Shown: piece by piece, positions 1 through 5,672 of the stretch
Position numbering within the stretch: position 1 is the stretch's first letter
Layout: each line of letters opens with the position of its first letter
Assembly: GCA_049294415.1 (NCBI GenBank)
Contig: JBAQCS010000028.1
Location: 1 to 6,485 of the forward strand
Source: JAEZRQ01 sp049294415
Lineage (GTDB): Bacteria > Patescibacteriota > Patescibacteriia > Patescibacteriales > UBA12465
Reading direction: 5' to 3'
Length of the DNA: 6,485 nt
The notes under the pieces: model-generated
Database searches by the model: none
The model's input: the letters and a program-made list of their open reading frames with translations, nothing else
Told to the model about the DNA's origin: nothing
Translations under genes and position numbers: made by a program

Positions 1-2957
1 GCTACAAACTGATTAATAGTAGTAGCTGTTTCCACGGAAACAGTTAGCCCCATGCCATTATCTTCCATGCCGGAACTGAGTTTAGCAAACTCAAAAAAAC
101 CAAAAGTGAAAACTATCACCATAATTATCGGAGCAATCATTGATAAATAATTTCTCTTGCCTGGTTTAAAGCGACGTAGCAATAATGAATTACCAACTAC
201 GGAAATTGAACTCATGGCCATGGCGAGTCCAGCTAATTCTGGTTTTAGAACTAAACCAAAACCCATAAAGACGCGGGCTGCAATTGGAATACCGATGACA
301 TTATAGAATAAAGCAAAAAACATATTCTGCTTAATCTTATTCATAGTTTCACGAGATAACTCAAAGGCAGTTACCACGTCATTTAAATCATTTTTCATAA
401 TCACAATGCCGCCTGCTTCCATCGCTACATCAGTGCCTGAGCCCATCGCAATTCCTAAATCAGCTTGAGCGAGTGCTGGTGCATCATTAATACCATCACC
501 TACCATCGCTACTTTATAATTATTTTGTTGTAATTTTTTAACCTCGTTGGCTTTATCAACTGGTAAAACTTCTGACAACACATTATCAATCCCCACTTGA
601 GCCGCAATAGCCTTAGCAGTTCGTTCATTATCACCAGTTATCATATAAACGGCAATACCCAACTTCTTCAACTTAGCAACTGCTTCAGCTGAAGTTGGTT
701 TAACGGTATCTGCTACAGCTATAGCTCCTAAAATTTCTTCGGTAGTAGCTAAAATCATAGCCGTCTTCCCCTGTTCTTCTAACTTAGTTAACTTACGATT
801 AATTTTACTAACATCGTGAAATAAAATTTCAGTCATCAATCTGCGATTACCAAAGAAATATTCTACATTATTAATAGTACCTTTAACGCCGTGTCCAGGA
901 ATAGCTGAAAAATTAGTTACACTTTCTAAGGACACAGATTCCGCGTTAGCATAAGAATAAATAGCTTCAGCTAGTGGATGTTCTGATTGTTTTTCTAGGC
1001 TAGCTGAAATAGCCAAAATTTCATCTTCGTCTGTACTAGCAAATTGAATTATGTCAGTGACCTCTGGCTTACCTTTAGTTAACGTTCCTGTCTTATCAAA
1101 AATAACAGCGTTAATGTGACAGGCGGCTTCTAGCGGTTCTCCGCCTTTAATTAAAATACCATTTTCAGCCCCACGACCAGTTCCGACCATCAGTGATGTT
1201 GGAGTGGCTAGTCCTAAAGCACAAGGGCAAGCAATTACAATCACAGCCGTAAAGGCCATTAGAGCAAATGATAGTGTAGCTCCTAAAAAGAAATACCAAA
1301 CTAAGAAAGTAATAATAGCTAAACCAATAACTACTGGTACAAAGACTGCTGAAATGCGATCAGCAAAACCTTGAATAGGAGCTTTGGAGCCTTGAGCATC
1401 TTCTATCAAACGAATGATTTGAGCTAGAGCTGTTTCACTACCAATTCTAGTGGCTTCAAATTCAAAGCTACCAGTTTTATTGACCGTACTACCAATAACA
1501 TTATCACCAATATTTTTTTCAACTGGTAAACTCTCGCCAGTAATCATTGATTCATCAATTGCCGATAGTCCTTTAGTGATTTTTCCATCGACTGGTATTT
1601 TTTCACCAGGTCGAACTAAAATAATATCACCATGAACTACCTCATCAATAGCTATATCAAGTGTGACGCCATTTCTAATCACTCTAGCTGTTTTAGCTTG
1701 AAGTCCCATTAATTTTTTAATGGCATCACCTGTCTTACTCTTAGTTTTTATTTCTAGCCACTTTCCTAAAACTACAAAAGTAATAAGATAAGCGGCCGTT
1801 TCAAAATATAAATCCGGCACTTTACCGCCAATTCCAATAACCGTATTATTCTTAATAAAATAATTAATAAAATTAACTAAACTATATAAGAAAGCTGTAG
1901 AAGTACCAATGGCAATTAGACTATCCATATTAAAGGTCTTCATCTTCAGTGATGACCACATCCCCTTATAAAATCCAGCACCGACTATAAATTGAATGGG
2001 AATAGTTAGTATCAAAGAAATAATACCCACCCAAGGCAACACTTCTGCTTTGCCAGGAATAGCAAAGAAATCGAGCAGCATGAAATAAAGCATTGGTAAG
2101 CTTAAAGTAAAACTAAACCAAAATTTTCTAGCATACCCTTTGGTTTCTTGTTCATGTTTATGATGTTCATATTCCTTATCCTTAGGATCAACCATTTCAG
2201 CCTTGTAACCTGCTTTAGAGACAGCCTCAATTAAGGCTGGCATTTTTACTTGAGCTTCATCAAAAATAATATTAGCTTTTTCAGCGGCAAAATTAACACT
2301 AGCTTGTTTAACTCCTGGCACTTTTTTTAAAGAGCGTTCAATAATATTGGCGCAAGAAGAACAATGCATACCAAATAAAGATAGGTTCACTCTAGAATTA
2401 GGATTACTACCTACTACTTCGGGCTTACTGCTATCAATATTTTTTACGGCCGCAACCTGATTATTATTACCAGACACCAATTCAAATAAATGATTAATGG
2501 AAGTTGTTTTGCCCAGTTGTCCAATTAATTTTTCCAGTTCTGGATGGTTATCTGGGATAGTAAATTCAGCTGATTTATTATTATTAATAGTACCTTCAAA
2601 ATAAGCCTTACCATTATTATCTTCTAAAACTTTGCCCTCAGCCGCTGTCTTGGTTTCTAATTTAACTTTTAATGGCTCAGTACTTTTGGCTTTACGACTA
2701 GAAACAATTACTTCCGCTGACTTATCTTCTAAAGCCGTTTCTTTGGTGACTTCAGCCTGATAACCAGCTTTTACAATAGCGGCCACCACGTCCTTGGTGC
2801 TATTTTTTGTTTCATCTAAAACCATTTCCGCTGAACCAGTTTTGGAATCAACTACTACTTCGCTAACACCAGACAGCTCGCCCAACTCTTCTTTAGTCAA
2901 AGCCTCGCAAGAAGAACAATGCATGCCGTCTACTTTGAGTAATATTTTTTTTAACAT
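1..2957 (-). CDS. copA: Copper-translocating P1B-type ATPase, CopA family (3' end beyond window)
   Basis: ATP-driven export of Cu(I) across the cytoplasmic membrane. The frame is open from the ATG at 2957 to the window edge: 985 residues, no stop. Seen in order: HMA domain 1 (about 1-68, GMHCSSC with Cys14/Cys17); a linker of about 120 residues; HMA domain 2 (about 190-255, Cys199/Cys202); a His cluster (HHKH, 265-268); first membrane helices (about 278-328); the TGES actuator loop (473-476); the CPC metal site (577-579); the DKTGT phosphorylation motif (Asp621); SEHP and GHG of the nucleotide-binding domain (658-661, 688-690); TGDN (774-777); GDGINDAP (820-827). Tyr885-Asn886 and Met913...Ser917 match the known Cu+ signature of subgroup P1B-1. 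The chain continues at least 28 residues past the last membrane helix (about 936-957), longer than usual. The ATG lies 3 bases after the stop of the CopZ-like gene with no clear ribosome binding site, so translational coupling is likely. Cu+ specificity is inferred from motifs; Ag+ is possible. Confidence 0.95.
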   Translation of the reverse strand, partial: MLKKILLKVDGMHCSSCEALTKEELGELSGVSEVVVDSKTGSAEMVLDETKNSTKDVVAAIVKAGYQAEVTKETALEDKSAEVIVSSRKAKSTEPLKVKLETKTAAEGKVLEDNNGKAYFEGTINNNKSAEFTIPDNHPELEKLIGQLGKTTSINHLFELVSGNNNQVAAVKNIDSSKPEVVGSNPNSRVNLSLFGMHCSSCANIIERSLKKVPGVKQASVNFAAEKANIIFDEAQVKMPALIEAVSKAGYKAEMVDPKDKEYEHHKHEQETKGYARKFWFSFTLSLPMLYFMLLDFFAIPGKAEVLPWVGIISLILTIPIQFIVGAGFYKGMWSSLKMKTFNMDSLIAIGTSTAFLYSLVNFINYFIKNNTVIGIGGKVPDLYFETAAYLITFVVLGKWLEIKTKSKTGDAIKKLMGLQAKTARVIRNGVTLDIAIDEVVHGDIILVRPGEKIPVDGKITKGLSAIDESMITGESLPVEKNIGDNVIGSTVNKTGSFEFEATRIGSETALAQIIRLIEDAQGSKAPIQGFADRISAVFVPVVIGLAIITFLVWYFFLGATLSFALMAFTAVIVIACPCALGLATPTSLMVGTGRGAENGILIKGGEPLEAACHINAVIFDKTGTLTKGKPEVTDIIQFASTDEDEILAISASLEKQSEHPLAEAIYSYANAESVSLESVTNFSAIPGHGVKGTINNVEYFFGNRRLMTEILFHDVSKINRKLTKLEEQGKTAMILATTEEILGAIAVADTVKPTSAEAVAKLKKLGIAVYMITGDNERTAKAIAAQVGIDNVLSEVLPVDKANEVKKLQQNNYKVAMVGDGINDAPALAQADLGIAMGSGTDVAMEAGGIVIMKNDLNDVVTAFELSRETMNKIKQNMFFALFYNVIGIPIAARVFMGFGLVLKPELAGLAMAMSSISVVGNSLLLRRFKPGKRNYLSMIAPIIMVIVFTFGFFEFAKLSSGMEDNGMGLTVSVETATTINQFV

Positions 2958-2960
2958 ATA

Positions 2961-3167
2961 TTATTTTACTATTTTATAATGGGTACCTTCTAAACTTTTA
3001 ACTAGATCATCCAAACTAACATTCGTCTCACTTAAAACTTTAGCTTGACCAGAAGCTAAATCGATATCTACACTTTTTACTCCCACCACATCCATAAAAT
3101 GACTGGTCACTAATTTAACACAAGATTCACAAGTCAATCCCTCTAAATTAAATTCAATTTTATTCAT
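2961..3167 (-). CDS. copZ: CopZ-like heavy-metal-associated (HMA) copper chaperone
   Basis: A 68-residue free-standing HMA domain, the usual length for cytoplasmic CopZ/Atx1 chaperones. The metal site is GLTCESC, with Cys13 and Cys16 as Cu(I) ligands; the rest fits the ferredoxin-like fold, with a second strand near VKSVDIDL and a final strand near HYKIVK. No signal peptide or membrane segment is seen. The gene starts 18 bases after the upstream fusion gene ends and stops 3 bases before the ATPase start, so all three are almost certainly co-transcribed. The inferred role is to carry Cu(I) to the HMA domains of the neighbouring ATPase and perhaps to the HMA domain of the TauE-like protein. The Thr before the first Cys replaces the His or Met common at this position (compare GMHC in the three other HMA domains here). 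It could be a regulator-docking chaperone rather than an ATPase donor; sequence alone cannot decide. Confidence 0.9.
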   Translation of the reverse strand: MNKIEFNLEGLTCESCVKLVTSHFMDVVGVKSVDIDLASGQAKVLSETNVSLDDLVKSLEGTHYKIVK

Positions 3168-3185
3168 ATAATTCTTGTTAATTTT

Positions 3186-5051
3186 TTATTGCACATTAAT
3201 AGTTCCACGCTTCATGCCCATGCCGCAAGTAATAGGATAGGAGCCAATTTCGGTTGGAGTAAATTCCATAATGACAGTTTGTTTAGCTTCTAGTAATTGC
3301 GGGTCTTCATATAAATCTTGGATTTGAATATAATTCATACAACCAGTCCCATCTTCTTTAGCATAAATTTCTAAACGAACAGGCTTATTAACTTTAACTG
3401 TAAAATTATTAGGTGAAATATCAGTGGTAGCCGTATAAGTTGTCTTTATTAATTGTACACCCGCGGCTTCAGTTGCTGAAGTGGTAACAGCATCTTTCTG
3501 AATTTTGGCTCCACCACCACAACTACAACCACCACTACCGCCACATGACCCACCACCGCTAGCAGCACTAGCACTTCCTCCTCCGCAAGACCCTCCACCA
3601 CTAGCCGCTGGTTTACTAGCACCACAACTACCACCGCTACGAGCTGGGGCTGGAGCGGCTAAATCAGCAGCACTTGGACCATCACCCTCATAAACATTAA
3701 AGGCTCCAGTATACATACCCATTGAACAAGAAAATGGTAATTTGCCAGCTTTTTCAGGAGTAAATTCAATAATATTTTCTCCAGATTTCAAAGTTCTTTT
3801 GATATTTAATTGAGGAATCATTATTGAACTAGCGCAAGAATATGGTGCTTGAGCGTCAATTATCCATTTAACAGGCACGCCTTTTTTAATAGAAAATTTA
3901 TTAGGCGAATAACCATTATTACCCTCTATCATTCTAACTACTTGTACTCCGTCTTCCATAGTGACGTTAGGATCTTTAACTACTTTGGTTTTAGTAGTAT
4001 CACTACCACCAAAACTACCGACGCTCAAACTAGCTAGTGTATAGCCATTATTTAGATTAAATAAAGCAAAGAAAATAATAGCTAGTCCAGCTACCTTAAA
4101 AAATCTTTCTTTAAAATTACCACGCACCAAAGAAGTTAAACCACCAATACTTAGAAGTCCTGGGGCTGTTCCTAGGGCAAATAAACCCATTACTAGGGCG
4201 CCCGACCAAAAACTACCAGTGCTCACTGCATAAAGCTGCATAGCTTGAGTAAAGCCACAAGGTAAAAAGAAAGTTAAAGCACCCATAGCGGCAGCGTGTT
4301 TGTGGCTATATTCTTTGCTCTTCCCGCTTATTCCTAAAAACCTGCTAATACTTGTTGGCAGAGATAATTTGAATTTATTAAGTCGAGGAAAAACATTAAT
4401 AAGCTGTAAGCCCATTAGCAACATCACGGCTCCTACTAAAATAGTTAAGATACTATTAGCTAGAGCTGAAAACTGAAAAACAGTACCTAGCAATCCCAGG
4501 ACTCCGCCCAAAAAAGCATAAGATAAAATTCTACCAGCTACGAAAAAAAGATGTGGTCTAAATTTTTCAGTTGCCGTAGCAGTTGGGTGCCTTTCTATAA
4601 ATTTAGTAGATAGCCCTAAAGATAATCCGCCAACTAGCGCCATACAAGTAGAAAAACCAGCTACTACACCAATTAAAATTATTAAACCCCAGCTAGGATT
4701 ACTAAGGTCTGGATTTAAATTAATATTGGTTAAGCCTAAACCCTTTAAAACTAAATAGGCCATCATTAAAAATAAAAAAGCTATACCTAAACTAACATAT
4801 TCTTTTTTATCACGACTTAAAAATGGTAACTTATCATCACGACCAATAGTATAACCAGCCTCAGACAAAGCTTCAGTAACGAGCTTCATGTCAGGGGCAG
4901 CATCATGATAGATAATAGCTTCCCCTGTTTTATAACTAACTTCCACACCTTTAACATGAGGAAGGTATTTTAATTTTTCCTCAATAAGTAATTCACACGA
5001 CCGACAATGCATGCCTTTAATAGGCAAACTCAAGTATTTATTATGAGACAT
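3186..5051 (-). CDS. HMA - TauE/DsbD-like membrane core - cupredoxin - Cys-rich linker - cupredoxin fusion protein
   Basis: A 621-residue multi-module membrane protein. Seen: an N-terminal HMA domain (about 5-70, GMHCRSC with Cys16/Cys19); six to seven hydrophobic helices (about 85-335) of the sulfite exporter TauE/SafE or UreH-like type, with FSTCMALVGG (Cys136) and LPCGFTQAM (Cys265); a cupredoxin-like domain (about 364-455, Cys406 and CSMGM at 442-446); a Gly/Ser/Cys linker (about 471-515, five Cys); and a second cupredoxin-like domain (about 531-621, Cys571 and CGMGM at 609-613). In the family, paired Cys in two helices recall DsbD/CcdA electron carriers, and cupredoxin folds bind copper. 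Inference: the HMA domain is cytoplasmic, the cupredoxins face outside, and the protein moves, reduces or sequesters copper. Despite the TauE label, sulfite export is unlikely in this operon. No Shine-Dalgarno precedes the ATG; the upstream gene ends 66 bases before it. Domain order is clear; the biochemical role is unknown. Confidence 0.88.
   Translation of the reverse strand: MSHNKYLSLPIKGMHCRSCELLIEEKLKYLPHVKGVEVSYKTGEAIIYHDAAPDMKLVTEALSEAGYTIGRDDKLPFLSRDKKEYVSLGIAFLFLMMAYLVLKGLGLTNINLNPDLSNPSWGLIILIGVVAGFSTCMALVGGLSLGLSTKFIERHPTATATEKFRPHLFFVAGRILSYAFLGGVLGLLGTVFQFSALANSILTILVGAVMLLMGLQLINVFPRLNKFKLSLPTSISRFLGISGKSKEYSHKHAAAMGALTFFLPCGFTQAMQLYAVSTGSFWSGALVMGLFALGTAPGLLSIGGLTSLVRGNFKERFFKVAGLAIIFFALFNLNNGYTLASLSVGSFGGSDTTKTKVVKDPNVTMEDGVQVVRMIEGNNGYSPNKFSIKKGVPVKWIIDAQAPYSCASSIMIPQLNIKRTLKSGENIIEFTPEKAGKLPFSCSMGMYTGAFNVYEGDGPSAADLAAPAPARSGGSCGASKPAASGGGSCGGGSASAASGGGSCGGSGGCSCGGGAKIQKDAVTTSATEAAGVQLIKTTYTATTDISPNNFTVKVNKPVRLEIYAKEDGTGCMNYIQIQDLYEDPQLLEAKQTVIMEFTPTEIGSYPITCGMGMKRGTINVQ
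3507..3641 (-). repeat. Coding Gly/Ser/Cys repeat linker between the two cupredoxin domains
   Basis: This stretch encodes residues about 471-515 of the fusion protein. It is nearly all Gly, Ser, Ala and Cys, with cysteines at 476, 489, 503, 509 and 511. The ten-residue unit AASGGGSCGG occurs twice, at 482-491 and 496-505, 14 residues apart, and a related GGSCG occurs at 473-477. The DNA is locally GC-richer than its surroundings and gives Pro-rich or Val-rich shadow frames on other phases. It is likely a flexible tether that may also bind metal through its thiols. Such a repeat can change length by slippage. Confidence 0.85.
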
Positions 5052-5078
5052 AAATAAAATTATTATTAATAAAAGTTG

Positions 5079-5101
5079 CTCGAGAACTATAAGCTCTTGA
5101 G
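5079..5101. other. Imperfect hairpin in the gap between the exported protein and the fusion gene
   Basis: Arms CTCGAGAACT (5079-5088) and AGCTCTTGAG (5092-5101) flank a 3-base loop. Read as minus-strand RNA there is one A-C mismatch and one G-U pair in ten; it is followed after CAAC by a T-rich run (TTTTATTAATAATAATTTT), so it could act as a weak terminator, attenuator or RNA-processing site within the operon. Read as plus-strand RNA the stem extends to 5073-5107 with three G-U pairs and one mismatch, but no U-run follows. Function is uncertain. Confidence 0.4.
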
Positions 5102-5117
5102 TAATTTAATAATAATC

Positions 5118-5549
5118 TTAGATACGAAGTATAGTGGCTCTAATCGAAGACAATTCTGGAGGAGAACTGATAATCGAAGAATAAGCTATTTTTTTAAAAA
5201 CTAATTGGGCTAAGGGTTTATCTGTAAAAAATATAATTGGAATAAATTTACCAATTTTATCAAATTGTTTTTGAGAAATAACAACTGGTGAATTGCTATC
5301 TTCGCAACAAGGCAAAATAGCATTATGATTAGAAATATCTACACCATCATTATAAGTGGAAGCTAAATTAAAAATATTAGCTTGTTCTTGGCTACAAATA
5401 TCATAGGCTATGGCTTTGTCATGAGCCACTGGAGCGGTGTTAGCATGAGCTATTAAAAATGAAAAATCAGCCAAACAAAAACTACCGATCATCGGCAAAA
5501 CAGCGAAGAACAGTAAGGTAGCTATTAATCTGACAAAATATTTTTTCAT
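5118..5549 (-). CDS. Small exported protein with Cys-Cys motif, putative copper-operon accessory
   Basis: A 143-residue protein of no family I recognise. Residues 1-36 look like a Sec signal peptide: Lys2, Lys3 and Arg7, then a long hydrophobic stretch, with AHA before Asn37 as a fitting signal peptidase I site. The mature part of about 107 residues holds Cys52, and a candidate metal site made of His75 and the pair Cys81-Cys82 in the LPCCED context. A second hydrophobic patch (about 102-108, FIPIIFF) is too short for a sure membrane helix. The tail ends SSIRATILRI. It is the first gene after the promoter and putative copper operator and precedes the fusion gene by 66 bases, so it is probably copper-induced. 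AAAGAG lies only 3 bases before the ATG, a weak ribosome binding site. Metal binding is inferred from position and Cys/His content only. Confidence 0.75.
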   Translation of the reverse strand: MKKYFVRLIATLLFFAVLPMIGSFCLADFSFLIAHANTAPVAHDKAIAYDICSQEQANIFNLASTYNDGVDISNHNAILPCCEDSNSPVVISQKQFDKIGKFIPIIFFTDKPLAQLVFKKIAYSSIISSPPELSSIRATILRI

Positions 5550-5561
5550 AAGCTCTTTATA

Positions 5562-5580
5562 TTACCTACCCCCTAGGTAA
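5562..5580. promoter_or_regulatory. Inverted-repeat operator, CsoR-like copper sensor site (putative)
   Basis: TTACCTACCCCCTAGGTAA is a perfect 7-bp inverted repeat (TTACCTA/TAGGTAA) around a five-C core. On the minus strand it reads TACC-TA-GGGGGTA, close to the known CsoR operator style of a C-tract, short spacer and G-tract bounded by TA, but two bases shorter between tracts. It lies 11 bases downstream of the predicted -10 box and 12 bases before the ATG at 5549, where a bound repressor would block initiation or early elongation. No csoR gene is in the window. Symmetry and position are seen; the identity of the regulator is inferred. Confidence 0.65.
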
Positions 5581-5591
5581 CTTATAACTAT

Positions 5592-5620
5592 ATGATACCG
5601 CTTTGAGTCCTGGGCGTCAA
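5592..5620 (-). promoter_or_regulatory. Sigma-70-type promoter of the copper operon
   Basis: On the minus strand, TTGACG (5620-5615) and TATCAT (5597-5592) each match five of six consensus bases and are separated by exactly 17 bp. Transcription would start near 5585, just before the inverted-repeat operator, giving a leader of about 35 bases before the ATG at 5549. This is the only good promoter seen ahead of the four copper genes. Confidence 0.7.
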
Positions 5621-5672
5621 CTATCTCTTAAACAAAAAGATCACCTTAACCGGAGCAAGCTTAATACAGTTA

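Noticed and set aside
1450..1635. Plus-strand open frame of 61 codons; likewise 2794-2979 and 3849-4037
   Set aside because: They lie antisense inside the ATPase and fusion genes, whose frames carry clear conserved motifs throughout.
3505..3693. Plus-strand Pro-rich open frame, and a Val/Gly-rich minus frame at 3449-3634
   Set aside because: Both are phase shadows of the GC-richer Gly/Ser/Cys repeat in the fusion gene; low-complexity, no ribosome binding site, no family resemblance.
3186..5051. Calling the fusion protein a sulfite exporter
   Set aside because: The membrane core resembles TauE/SafE, but the HMA and cupredoxin modules and the copper operon point to metal or redox work.
5587..5592. 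TATAGT as an alternative -10 box on the minus strand
   Set aside because: It would lie about 22 bp from TTGACG; TATCAT gives the optimal 17 bp.
5630..5672. Rho-independent terminator after the methyltransferase gene
   Set aside because: A TCTTTTTG run is present on the minus strand, but the preceding bases form only a very short stem with a mismatch (around GCTCC/GGTG).
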